Below, in pieces: positions 27,195 to 35,590 of a stretch of 41,743 bases of DNA. Source of the stretch: Alphaproteobacteria bacterium (GTDB taxonomy: Bacteria; Pseudomonadota; Alphaproteobacteria; Rhizobiales; JAKIUO01); contig JAJRRW010000011.1 in the NCBI GenBank assembly GCA_024279115.1, positions 1 through 41,743 of the forward strand, read 5' to 3'. Within the stretch, counting starts at the first letter, position 1. The number at the start of each line of letters is the position of its first letter. The notes below the pieces were generated by a model, which saw nothing but the letters and a program-made list of their open reading frames with translations, made no database searches and was not told the DNA's origin. The position numbers were made by a program, and so were the translations under genes.

Positions 27195-27422
27195 CTAGGT
27201 CGAGCTACCACGATGTGGCAACAAACCTTCGCGCTGGGCCCGTTTCCTGAGCAATTTACGCTGACGACGAACGGCTTCGCCTTTTTCGCGCGCACGCTTT
27301 TCAGAAGGTTTTTCATAGAAATTACGCAGCTTCATTTCACGAAATACGCCTTCGCGCTGCATTTTCTTTTTCAGGGCGCGAAGCGCCTGATCGACATTAT
27401 TGTCTCTGACATGTACCAACAA
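27195..27422 (-). CDS. rpsU: 30S ribosomal protein S21
   Basis: A 75-residue basic protein with the S21 core [20 protein letters not shown] and [10 protein letters not shown]. Homologues begin with Met-Gln-Val-Leu-Val-Arg or similar just before this core, and no ATG is available in frame there. Instead two adjacent TTG codons occur (27422 and 27419), the first nine bases after AGAGGA. A TTG start is therefore proposed. A longer open frame back to 27458 would begin upstream of the ribosome site and is unlikely. It has its own promoter at 27443-27471. Confidence 0.93.
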   Translation of the reverse strand: MLVHVRDNNVDQALRALKKKMQREGVFREMKLRNFYEKPSEKRAREKGEAVRRQRKLLRKRAQREGLLPHRGSST

Positions 27423-27442
27423 GTGAGCACATCCTCTCGGGT

Positions 27443-27471
27443 TAAATATTTTGATCAATCTGTTAGGTCAA
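27443..27471 (-). promoter_or_regulatory. rpsU promoter
   Basis: On the minus strand TTGACC (27471-27466) and TATTTA (27448-27443) are separated by 17 bases, about 20 bases before the TTG start. The leader is therefore very short. Confidence 0.7.
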
Positions 27472-27611
27472 ATTTGTGCGGACTTTCAACGAGTTATGTG
27501 CCAGCGAAGTCATGCTCCACTCGCCTCGACAAGCCCAGTCGTTCAGCTATAACAAATCCGCCCGCACCTGTCCAGCCAAGCTTTGAGAGAAAAGCAATAT
27601 TAAGGCCATCC

Positions 27612-28928
27612 TCAAAACAGCGGTACAAAGCGCAATAAAAGCGCCAAAGCAGCGGCAATCGCCAGCACCGCTGGAATTCCCCAGTGGCGCCACAGCAGCA
27701 AATAGCCGCTAATGCCTGCCAGGATGATCACTCCTGTATTCAAGGTCGCCAAGTCGGGCGTCCACAAGGATAATGGCCCCTTGTGCACCAGCTCAACCTT
27801 GCCAAAGAACACATGCAGGGCGAACCACAACGAGAGATTGAGAATAACGCCGACAACAGCAGCGGTAATACCGGTAAGTGCCCCTTTCAAGCGGGGTTGG
27901 GCACTAATCCACTCAATATAGGGAGCACCGGCAAAAATCCACAAAAAGCACGGAGCAAAGGTCGCCCACAGGGCCACAGTAGCCCCGGCAATCCCCATTA
28001 ACAGGGCCGATTGCCCGCCTTGCTGATAAGCCGCCATATAGCCGACAAATTCGGTCACCAGGATCAACGGGCCAGGAGTGGTTTCCGCCAGTCCCAGACC
28101 ATCCATCATCTGCCCCGCCTCTAGCCAGCCAAATGAGGTCACCACGTCTTGCCCCATATAGGCCAGCACCGCATAAGCGCCGCCAAATGTCACGACCGCC
28201 AGTTTGGAGAAAAACCAACCAATTTGGGACAGGATCTGCCCTTCTCCCAGAGCGCTGGAAAGGGCGATCAGGGGTAGCAGCCAGATGGCCAGCCAAAGCG
28301 CCACGGTCTTGATGGTGGCAGCTGGCTTGATCGAGATGGCGACATGATGCTCTGGCTCTTCGCTTGAGGTCACACGCATAAAGCCATAGAGGCCAGCCAG
28401 CAATACAATCAGCGGAAACGGCAAGGCGAAGAAGAAAATCGCCACAAATGAAGCACCCGCCAGCCACCAGTGTTCTGGCCGTTTCAGCGCTTTTTTGGCG
28501 ATGCGCAAAAGCGCCTCAATGACGATAATAAGCACCGCCGCCTTGATGCCAAAAAACAGTGCCTCGACAACAGGCACATTGCCAAAGGCCGCGTACATCA
28601 TCGCCAATATCAAAACGATGATTGCCCCGGGGATTACAAACAGCAAGCCAGCGATCAAACCGCCAATCACCCCGTGCATCCGCCATCCCGCATAGGTCGC
28701 CAGCTGCATGGCCTCGGGGCCAGGCAACAGCATGCAAAAGCTCAAGGCATTCAGGAACTGGCGCTCTCCCAGCCATTTTTTCTCATCGACAATCATCTTG
28801 TGCATCAAGGCGATTTGAGCCGCTGGCCCGCCAAATGACAAAATACCGATCTGCCACCATAGCCCAAATGCTTCGCGTAATGTCGGCTGAGCGCCTGTGA
28901 CTGCGCTGCCGTCGATATTGTGATCCAT
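27612..28928 (-). CDS. chrA: ChrA-family chromate/anion transporter
   Basis: A 438-residue inner-membrane protein made of two homologous halves of about six helices each, the long-chain CHR arrangement. Half one has LSFGGPAAQIALMH and LPGPEAMQLATYAGW; half two has VVTFGGAYAVLAYMGQDV and TTPGPLILVTEFVGY. These FGG-x-x-x and PGP motifs are characteristic of ChrA. Family members export chromate, but many chromosomal copies have untested substrates. No chrB regulator is beside it. The upstream gene encodes a universal stress protein in the same direction. Confidence 0.9.
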   Translation of the reverse strand: MDHNIDGSAVTGAQPTLREAFGLWWQIGILSFGGPAAQIALMHKMIVDEKKWLGERQFLNALSFCMLLPGPEAMQLATYAGWRMHGVIGGLIAGLLFVIPGAIIVLILAMMYAAFGNVPVVEALFFGIKAAVLIIVIEALLRIAKKALKRPEHWWLAGASFVAIFFFALPFPLIVLLAGLYGFMRVTSSEEPEHHVAISIKPAATIKTVALWLAIWLLPLIALSSALGEGQILSQIGWFFSKLAVVTFGGAYAVLAYMGQDVVTSFGWLEAGQMMDGLGLAETTPGPLILVTEFVGYMAAYQQGGQSALLMGIAGATVALWATFAPCFLWIFAGAPYIEWISAQPRLKGALTGITAAVVGVILNLSLWFALHVFFGKVELVHKGPLSLWTPDLATLNTGVIILAGISGYLLLWRHWGIPAVLAIAAALALLLRFVPLF

Positions 28929-28994
28929 GCCATCCCCTCAATCCTTGGATTTTTGAGACTATCATGGACCATAACGGGAGCGGTTGATCAAATT

Positions 28995-29837
28995 TTAATT
29001 GGACATCAGCACGGGAACGGTCATCTGGTCGAGAATTGTGCGGGTAACACCGCCAAAGGTGCGCTCCCTCAGCCGCGAATGTCCATAGGCTCCCATCACC
29101 AGCAAATCCGCCCCGGAATCGGAGATGAAGTTGAGAATGGTGTTTGAAATATCAAGCCCGCCAGAGGGCTGCTTGACGATGCTCGCCTTGATTCCGTGAC
29201 GCTCAAGATGAGCGGCTATATCAGCGCCAGGATGGTCGCCGTGAGATGTCTTGCGCTTGTCTGGATCAACAATCAGTACAACCGTTTCGCCGCGATCTTG
29301 CAAAAGAGGAATGGCATCATTGACGGCGCGCGCCGATTTGTAGCTGCCATCCCAGGCGATCACCGCCTTGCGTACGCGCGTTTGCCGCCGCCCGATATAA
29401 GGCACGATATAAACCGGTCGCCCGGTATTGAACAAAGCCCCCTCCAGCAAGGAAGACATGAGGCCGCGATTGGCGCGGTCCGGGCTGGGTTGTTCGAGAA
29501 ACGTCATATCAACATGGCGCGCCTCGAAGGCAATTTTCTCCGCCAGCTCCATGGTCGAACATTCAACAATGCGGCTTTCCACACTAATATCAAAAGTTTT
29601 GGTGCCTTGATCAAAAATATCGATGGCCGCTTGCGCCGCCTTGCGGGTGGCGTCGAAATTGCGGTCCCCCATATCAATGTCCAGCTTACCACCATAATAT
29701 TGCAGCAGCGAAGATTCCAGCGCAAACGCCAAACCTATCAGATGGGCACCCTTGCGCTTTGCCAGCAGGGCAGCGGCTTCCACGCATTGAGCGCTGGTGT
29801 CGCTGGCCTCGAGATGAACGAGAATGTCTTTGATCAT
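28995..29837 (-). CDS. Tandem universal stress protein (UspA family)
   Basis: A 280-residue protein with two Usp folds. The first (about 1-145) begins IKDILVHLEASDTSAQC but lacks the classic nucleotide loop. The second (about 155-280) begins AVIAWDGSYKSARAV and ends with the ATP-binding GAYGHSRLRERTFGGVTRTIL, so only this half should bind ATP, as in UspE-like tandem proteins. The start at 29837 has AAGGTGG upstream. Expected to be a cytoplasmic stress-response protein; partners unknown. ChrA follows 66 bases downstream. Confidence 0.9.
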   Translation of the reverse strand: MIKDILVHLEASDTSAQCVEAAALLAKRKGAHLIGLAFALESSLLQYYGGKLDIDMGDRNFDATRKAAQAAIDIFDQGTKTFDISVESRIVECSTMELAEKIAFEARHVDMTFLEQPSPDRANRGLMSSLLEGALFNTGRPVYIVPYIGRRQTRVRKAVIAWDGSYKSARAVNDAIPLLQDRGETVVLIVDPDKRKTSHGDHPGADIAAHLERHGIKASIVKQPSGGLDISNTILNFISDSGADLLVMGAYGHSRLRERTFGGVTRTILDQMTVPVLMSN

Positions 29838-29963
29838 GCTTATACCACCTTTGAAATTGGCTCCAGTAACGGCGCAAGCAGCCAGACAACCAATAGCGGG
29901 AGCATTCCGGCCATGCCAGATAATCATGGAGGGGTTTGGCAGGCTTTACCTTGATCCAGGACA

Positions 29964-30015
29964 ATTATACCAACCGCACCTGATACAGATTTCTATCAAG
30001 GGCGGTTGGCATTAT
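29964..30015 (-). repeat. Inverted repeat after livF
   Basis: ATTATACCAACCGC (29964-29977) pairs with GCGGTTGGCATTAT (30002-30015) at 12 of 14 positions plus one G-U pair. It begins eight bases after the livF stop and could end or protect the liv message; no U-run follows. Confidence 0.7.
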
Positions 30016-30022
30016 AAGGGGC

Positions 30023-30736
30023 TTAAATCGCCAGATATTGATGGCGCAATTCGGTATTGTCGAGCACCTCTTGAGCCGTGCCGTCAAAGACGATTTTACC
30101 CGTATCAAGGATCATCGCACGATCGGCCAGCTTCAACGCAGCAACGGCGTTCTGCTCGACCAGAATAGTCGTGATGCCAAGCGCCTTGATGCCTTGCAAT
30201 ATCCGCTCGATCTCTTGCACGATCACCGGTGCCAATCCTTCAAAGGGCTCGTCCAGCAACAAGAATTTAATATCCCGCGCCAGCGCTCTGGCAACGGCCA
30301 GCATTTGCTGTTCACCGCCCGACAAGGTGGTGCCATCTTGCTTGCGGCGCTCGGCAAGGCGGGGAAAATGCTCATATATTTTATCGAGCGACCAGCCAAT
30401 AGGTTCGGCGATCTGCGCCAGTTTGAGATTTTCCTCAACCGTCAGCCCCGCAATGATGCAGCGATCCTCTTGCACCAAAGAAACCCCCAGCCGCGCGGCC
30501 TCATAGGCTTTCATCTCATGCAAAGGATGGCCATCCATCCAGATTTCACCTTGCTGGAGCTGTGGATCATTGGTGCGGGCAATGGTGCGCAGCGTCGAAG
30601 TTTTGCCCGCCCCGTTGCGCCCCAAAAGAGCGAGGATTTCGCCCTCGTTAATGTCAAAACTCACCCCTTGCACAATATAGCTTTCGCCATAATAAGCGTG
30701 CAGATCGCGGGCCGAAAAAAATACTTTATCGGTCAT
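30023..30736 (-). CDS. livF: Branched-chain amino acid-type ABC transporter, ATPase LivF
   Basis: A 237-residue ABC ATPase. Walker A is GRNGAGKT, the signature is LSGGEQQ, Walker B is FLLLDEPFEGL, and an H-loop-position residue follows in ILVEQN (Gln replaces His, as usual in LivF). With LivG it energises the import channel LivHM. Its start overlaps the livG stop by four bases, so the two are translationally coupled. Confidence 0.95.
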   Translation of the reverse strand: MTDKVFFSARDLHAYYGESYIVQGVSFDINEGEILALLGRNGAGKTSTLRTIARTNDPQLQQGEIWMDGHPLHEMKAYEAARLGVSLVQEDRCIIAGLTVEENLKLAQIAEPIGWSLDKIYEHFPRLAERRKQDGTTLSGGEQQMLAVARALARDIKFLLLDEPFEGLAPVIVQEIERILQGIKALGITTILVEQNAVAALKLADRAMILDTGKIVFDGTAQEVLDNTELRHQYLAI

Positions 30737-31488
30737 TCCTGCTCACCTCCAAGATAGGCTTCTTGAACAACCCGGCTGCCCTTGATTTCCTCGGGTGTCC
30801 CCTCGGCAATGAAGGTCCCTTGCGCCAGAACGGAAATGGTACTGGCCAGTGAAAACACCACATGCATGTCATGTTCGATAATGACTTTGGTGATGCCGCG
30901 CTCGCCGATTTTCTTCAGCAGGTCGATTGTTGCATTGGTATCTGCCCTCGACATGCCAGCGGTCGGCTCATCAAGCAAAAGCAGTTTTGGATCCTGAATA
31001 AGACACATGGCCAGCTCCAGCCGCCGCTTGTCGCCGCGCGACAGACTTGAACAAACAAGATTTCTCTGATCAGCCAGCCCCACATCTTCCAGTGCATGCT
31101 CGGCTTTGGCACGGATCTTGGTGCGCGAGCCGACATGGCGCCAGGCATTGAGGCGAAAAGCACCGTCCGCCTTGGCAAAGGCCGGGATCATCACATTGTC
31201 GATGAGGCTGAGATCCTCGAATATTTCCGGGGTCTGGAACACCCGCGCCACCCCGGTTTGATTGATTTCGTACGGGTTCATGCCAATCAGCGAGGTGCCG
31301 TTGAACATCACGGTACCGCTGTCTGGCACAAGGCGCCCTACAAAGCAGTTGAGCAGCGTAGATTTACCCGCCCCGTTGGGGCCGATAATCGCGTGAACCG
31401 CGCCTTCTTTGACGGTCAGATTGACAGCCGACAAGGCGTGCAACCCACCAAAACTCTTATTGACATCCGCAACTTCAAGCATCGCCAT
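30733..31488 (-). CDS. livG: Branched-chain amino acid-type ABC transporter, ATPase LivG
   Basis: A 251-residue ABC ATPase with Walker A GPNGAGKS, Walker B LLLLDEPTAGM and H-loop IIEHDMHVV. The signature is LSRGDKRRLELA rather than LSGGQ, a variant common in the LivG/UrtD side of the family. It ends with TPEEIKGSRVVQEAYLGG, the usual LivG tail. Three bases separate it from livM. Confidence 0.95.
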   Translation of the reverse strand: MAMLEVADVNKSFGGLHALSAVNLTVKEGAVHAIIGPNGAGKSTLLNCFVGRLVPDSGTVMFNGTSLIGMNPYEINQTGVARVFQTPEIFEDLSLIDNVMIPAFAKADGAFRLNAWRHVGSRTKIRAKAEHALEDVGLADQRNLVCSSLSRGDKRRLELAMCLIQDPKLLLLDEPTAGMSRADTNATIDLLKKIGERGITKVIIEHDMHVVFSLASTISVLAQGTFIAEGTPEEIKGSRVVQEAYLGGEQE

Positions 31489-31491
31489 GAT

Positions 31492-32721
31492 CTAGCCCTC
31501 CCCACTGGTTTTTTGTTCCCGGGAAGTCTCAGTAGCAGCCTCACCCGAAGCAGCAGCCGGGGCCGCGGGGTCATTCTTGTTGCGGCGGAACAGTCCAAAA
31601 AGCCGGGCAAATCCCTCCATCATGCCACCGGGCAGGAAAATCACGATGATCATGAACAACAGGCCAAGCGTCAGATGCCAGCCGGAGCCAACAAACATGC
31701 CAACCACAACCACAAACACCTCTTGCAGTCCAGACGGCAGGAACGAAAACAGATTTTCCAATATGCCGGTATTGATGGACGAGAAAATATTTTCGAAATA
31801 TTTGATAATTGCCGCCCCGAGCACCGGACCAAGCAGCGTACCAACGCCACCCAAAATGGTCATCAGCACGACTTCACCAGATGCCGTCCATTGCATGCGC
31901 TCGGCTCCCGCCAGAGGATCTGTCACGGCCATCGACGCCCCGGCCAGCCCGGCATACATGCCCGAAATAACGAACGCCGCCAGCAGATAAGGTCTTGTAT
32001 TGATGCCGGTATAATTGAGACGGGTCTGGTTGGACTTGATGGCGCGCAGCATCATGCCAAAATTAGAGCGCGAAATCCGCATGGCAATGAAAAAGCCGAT
32101 GATCAGCAAAACGGCGCAAAAATAAAAGCCGGGATAGCCGCTCATCTTTAGGCTAAACAGATTGGTAATGGGAATGCCATGCTCGACAACCCCAAACATC
32201 TGGTCAACCAGCCGCAAATCCTCGTCCAGCAAATTCAATACATAGTCCGGCCCCCGATCAGCGGGTGCCAGCTGCCTGATCTGCAGGGCGGTTTCGCCAT
32301 TGGTCAGCGGGGTCAAAACGGAATAGGCCAGATTATAGGACATCTGGGCAAAAGCCAGCGTCAGAATGGAGAAATAAATCCCCGAGCGGCGCAGGCTGAC
32401 ATAGCCGATAACCAGCGCAAATATTCCCGCGATCAAAATAGAAAACATCACAGCTGGCAGGACATCCATGGTGAACAGCTTGAACACCCACACGGAGGCA
32501 TAAGACCCCACCCCAAGAAAGGCGGCATGGCCAAAGGACAAATAGCCGGTCAGCCCAAACAAGATGTTGAAGCCGATGGCGAACAGCCCGAAAATCGCAA
32601 ATTTTTGCAGCAGATCAGGATAAGCCGCGCCAATCGGGGCCAGGGTAATGGGCAAGGTCAGCACCACCACCGAGAACACCAACAGCAAGATCCAGTCGCC
32701 TCGTACAGAATTCCCAAACAT
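31492..32721 (-). CDS. livM: Branched-chain amino acid-type ABC transporter, permease LivM
   Basis: A 409-residue permease of the LivM type with about ten membrane helices; [21 protein letters not shown] and [19 protein letters not shown] are family motifs. The last 40 residues form an Ala/Glu-rich cytoplasmic tail ([17 protein letters not shown]). A non-conserved segment of about 50 residues (about 140-190, [19 protein letters not shown]) probably lies outside the membrane. It is sandwiched between livH and livG with gaps of five and three bases. Confidence 0.93.
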   Translation of the reverse strand: MFGNSVRGDWILLLVFSVVVLTLPITLAPIGAAYPDLLQKFAIFGLFAIGFNILFGLTGYLSFGHAAFLGVGSYASVWVFKLFTMDVLPAVMFSILIAGIFALVIGYVSLRRSGIYFSILTLAFAQMSYNLAYSVLTPLTNGETALQIRQLAPADRGPDYVLNLLDEDLRLVDQMFGVVEHGIPITNLFSLKMSGYPGFYFCAVLLIIGFFIAMRISRSNFGMMLRAIKSNQTRLNYTGINTRPYLLAAFVISGMYAGLAGASMAVTDPLAGAERMQWTASGEVVLMTILGGVGTLLGPVLGAAIIKYFENIFSSINTGILENLFSFLPSGLQEVFVVVVGMFVGSGWHLTLGLLFMIIVIFLPGGMMEGFARLFGLFRRNKNDPAAPAAASGEAATETSREQKTSGEG

Positions 32722-32726
32722 TGCCG

Positions 32727-33752
32727 TTAATCCTCCATCACGCCCTTGCGGCCCAGCAGACCGCGCGGTCTGACCAGCAGGATCACAACCGCAACCAGAT
32801 AGATAATGATCTGGTCAATTCCGGGAAATAAGCTTTTGACTTCATTCATCGAGGCAAAGGATTGCAAGATGCCCAGCAAAAAACCGGCAGCAACCGCGCC
32901 GCCAAGCGATCCCATGCCCCCCACCACGACAACAACAAAGGACAAGACCAAAAAGTCCATGCCAATATGATAGTCTGGAGGCAGGATGGGGGTGTACATG
33001 GCACCAGCCAGTCCGGCAACCACGGCCGCCAATCCAAAAACAATGGTAAAGCGGCGCTCGATATTAATGCCCATAAGCGCCACTGTTTCGCGGTCGCGCA
33101 TCCCAGCGCGCACTACCATGCCAAAAGTCGTGAACTGCAAAAAGGCGAACACCGAGAAAATCACAAAGGCCGAAAAACCAAAATAGACAAGCCGCCACCA
33201 AGGATAGACCACATTCTCGCCAAGGCCCAGCCACAGCCCGATATTGGCGCTGCCCGATACGATATCAGGAGCCGGCTGGGGAATCGGATTGGCTCCGAAA
33301 TAATGTTTGACGATTTCCTGCAGCACAATGGCCAGGCCAAAGGTCACAAGTATCTGGTCCGCATGAGGGCGGTTATAAAAATGCTTGATGAGCCCGCGCT
33401 CCATCACCACACCCACCAGCAGCATGAAGGGAATGACCAGTAAAATGGACATGGGGACGGAATAATTAATCAAGAAAGCGCCGAAATCGCCGAACCATGT
33501 TTCCACATAGGGCGTCCGGATTTCTATGGGTGTCCCCCAGGCGGTTTTCAAAACCGGATCGAGAACAACCTGGTCCAGATTGATCAGCTTGTTAAAGGCG
33601 ACAGCACAAAAGGCACCGAGCATAAACAAAGCCCCGTGCGCAAAGTTGACAATACCCAATGTTCCAAAAGCCAATGTCAGCCCAAGAGCAATCAGCGCAT
33701 AGGCACCGCCCTTGTCCAAGCCGTTTAGAAATTGCAAAAAAATGGCGTCCAT
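32727..33752 (-). CDS. livH: Branched-chain amino acid-type ABC transporter, permease LivH
   Basis: A 341-residue permease with about eight membrane helices. [19 protein letters not shown] opens it; [19 protein letters not shown] and the cytoplasmic coupling motif around [16 protein letters not shown] follow, and [13 protein letters not shown] is near the end. A loop of about 45 residues after the third helix ([20 protein letters not shown]) is longer than in E. coli LivH and probably faces the periplasm. The gap of 168 bases to the upstream livK-type gene contains a GC hairpin. Confidence 0.93.
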   Translation of the reverse strand: MDAIFLQFLNGLDKGGAYALIALGLTLAFGTLGIVNFAHGALFMLGAFCAVAFNKLINLDQVVLDPVLKTAWGTPIEIRTPYVETWFGDFGAFLINYSVPMSILLVIPFMLLVGVVMERGLIKHFYNRPHADQILVTFGLAIVLQEIVKHYFGANPIPQPAPDIVSGSANIGLWLGLGENVVYPWWRLVYFGFSAFVIFSVFAFLQFTTFGMVVRAGMRDRETVALMGINIERRFTIVFGLAAVVAGLAGAMYTPILPPDYHIGMDFLVLSFVVVVVGGMGSLGGAVAAGFLLGILQSFASMNEVKSLFPGIDQIIIYLVAVVILLVRPRGLLGRKGVMED

Positions 33753-33868
33753 CAGTTCCCTATTCCCCGAGCCCCACGCTCACAATTCGCTAAAGTGTCG
33801 ATTTTCGATCTGGCCGGGCATGTTATTATTATTGTTATAACCCGGTTCAGGATCAAAGAGGGAGTTCG

Positions 33869-33896
33869 CCCCCCCGGAAAGCTAAAATCCGGGGGG
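33869..33896 (-). promoter_or_regulatory. GC-rich hairpin between livK-like gene and livH
   Basis: CCCCCCGGA and TCCGGGGGG pair perfectly around a 9-base AT-rich loop, 25 bases after the livK stop. No U-run follows. Such hairpins commonly stabilise the binding-protein message and lower read-through into the permease genes. Confidence 0.7.
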
Positions 33897-33920
33897 AGCG
33901 ATGTCAATCAGATCCTTGAA

Positions 33921-35285
33921 CTAGCAAGGCTTGGAGTTAACAGGACCAAGACTACCACCAAGCATTTTGTCATCATATTCAACCTGAGAGCGCGGTGTGA
34001 CTTCCACAACCTCGAGCAGATCGAATTTTGTTGTCGGCTTCTCATTGCCGCGCACCACCAGCACATCTTTAAAGCACTGATGATCAGCCGCACGATATTC
34101 CGTTGGACCATTGCCAAGACCATCAAACTTGAAGCCTTCAAGCGATTTGACAATACCGACAGGCGAGAAGGTTCCTGCCATTTCGGCAGCATTTGCATAG
34201 AGCAAGGTCTGCACATAGCAGGTATGAGCGGCCATGGAAGGAGGAGCACCATATTCGGCACCAAAGCTTTTGACGAAGGCTTTTGATCCTTCATCCTTCA
34301 GCGACCAGTTCCAGTTTGTCGATCCAAAGATACCCTTGATGGCATCGCCCGCACCCTGCGCCATCAAGCGAGAGAACAAAGGCACAATAATCTCGAAATT
34401 CTTGCCATTGACCTGCTTGTCACGCAGACCAAACTGCACCGCCTGGGTCAGTGAGTTGACCATATCCTTGCCGTAATGGTTGAGGATCAGAACATCTGCA
34501 CCAGAATTCAGAACCGGAGTGATATATTGCGAGAAATCACCCGCGCCCACAGGGGTTTTAACTGTTTTGGTGGTCTTCCAGCCGATGGCCTCGGTGGATT
34601 CCTTCATGGATTTTTGTTGTGACCAGCCCCAGGTATAGTCAGCGGTCAAATGATAGGCATTGCGTACCTTGCCATAGGCTTTTTCAAGCACGGGACCAAG
34701 CGCTGCGCCCGACATGTGCGTATTGAAGAAATGGCGGAAACCATTGGCACGTCTGTCCTTGCCGGTGGTGTCATTGGAATGGGTCAGACCGGCCATAAAA
34801 ATAACGCCGGCTTCTTGACAAAGACCCTGCACAGCAATGGCCACACCAGAGGAGGAACCACCGGTGATCATCACGGCATTGTCTTTTTCGATCATGCGCT
34901 TGGCAGAGGCACGTGCCGCTGGTGACTTGGTTTGTGTATCACCGGTCACGAAGGCCACTTTTTTACCCAGCACGCCGTTGCCCTTGAGGACAGACGGCTT
35001 GAAGGTAGACAGCATGCCGCCATCGCCTTCGCCGTTCAAATGCTTGACAGCCAGCTTGTAAGCGCGCAATTCATCGGCGCCTTCATCAGCATAAGCGCCG
35101 GTCTGCGGGACGTTGAAACCGAGCGTCACGGTCTTGCCGGTTGGCTTGTTGCAATAATCAGCGGCATGAGCTTCGCGAATAAAATGAAGAGGGGCGACGC
35201 CACTCGTCAGTGCAAAGGCACCAAGGCCAGCACCAGCCTTCAAGATGGTCCGCCTCGTGGCAATGTTACTTGTTTTCTTAGTCAT
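33921..35285 (-). CDS. Periplasmic substrate-binding protein, LivK type, Tat-exported
   Basis: A 454-residue type I periplasmic binding protein. The signal is twin-arginine (NIATRRTILKAGAGLG, cleaved near AHA/ADY), unlike the Sec signal of E. coli LivK. The binding fold has VTLGFNVPQTGAYADEG, ITGGSSSGVAIAVQGLCQEAG and DVLILNHYGKDM. It is longer than LivK (about 370) and has Cys near both ends (DYC and SKPC), which may form a disulfide. The ligand may be an amino acid, amide or small acid; the sequence does not tell. AGAGGA lies six bases before the ATG at 35285. First gene of the importer operon, divergent from the XRE regulator. Confidence 0.9.
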   Translation of the reverse strand: MTKKTSNIATRRTILKAGAGLGAFALTSGVAPLHFIREAHAADYCNKPTGKTVTLGFNVPQTGAYADEGADELRAYKLAVKHLNGEGDGGMLSTFKPSVLKGNGVLGKKVAFVTGDTQTKSPAARASAKRMIEKDNAVMITGGSSSGVAIAVQGLCQEAGVIFMAGLTHSNDTTGKDRRANGFRHFFNTHMSGAALGPVLEKAYGKVRNAYHLTADYTWGWSQQKSMKESTEAIGWKTTKTVKTPVGAGDFSQYITPVLNSGADVLILNHYGKDMVNSLTQAVQFGLRDKQVNGKNFEIIVPLFSRLMAQGAGDAIKGIFGSTNWNWSLKDEGSKAFVKSFGAEYGAPPSMAAHTCYVQTLLYANAAEMAGTFSPVGIVKSLEGFKFDGLGNGPTEYRAADHQCFKDVLVVRGNEKPTTKFDLLEVVEVTPRSQVEYDDKMLGGSLGPVNSKPC

Positions 35286-35424
35286 AACTGTCCTCTCTGG
35301 TTTGTTAAACACTCTTTCTCGAACAACGCCCTGGCTTCTCGAAGGAAAGCCTGTAAGGCAGCACTTCATGCGTCGACAAGACGCAGTTTACTTTTTTGAG
35401 AAACGCTAACTGATATCCGGCCCG

Positions 35425-35514
35425 TTGTAAATTTATATTTAAACTATTGTTTATTATCGGTTTTTTTGTAAAATTTACACAAGTGAAATATGTGAATTTG
35501 TAAAACTGTAAAAC
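35425..35514. promoter_or_regulatory. TGTAAA-motif cluster, probable operator
   Basis: The divergent region livK/XRE (35286-35590) holds TTGTAAATTTA (35425-35435), a perfect palindrome TGTAAA-A-TTTACA (35467-35479) and a tandem pair TGTAAAAC TGTAAAAC (35499-35514). ScfR/RamB-type regulators bind TTTGCAAA-like sites, so these may be the operator of the adjacent XRE protein. The motifs are seen; the binding is inferred. Confidence 0.55.
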
Positions 35515-35590
35515 CGTGCTATTGTGCAAGAGATTCAAGAAGATAGGTATTTCCCCCTAACCTCAAAAGGCGACATAGCAAGGAATTCTC

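Noticed and set aside
35305-35538. 77-codon minus-strand frame upstream of livK
   Set aside because: AT-rich regulatory region with operator-like motifs; no ribosome site and no recognisable protein.
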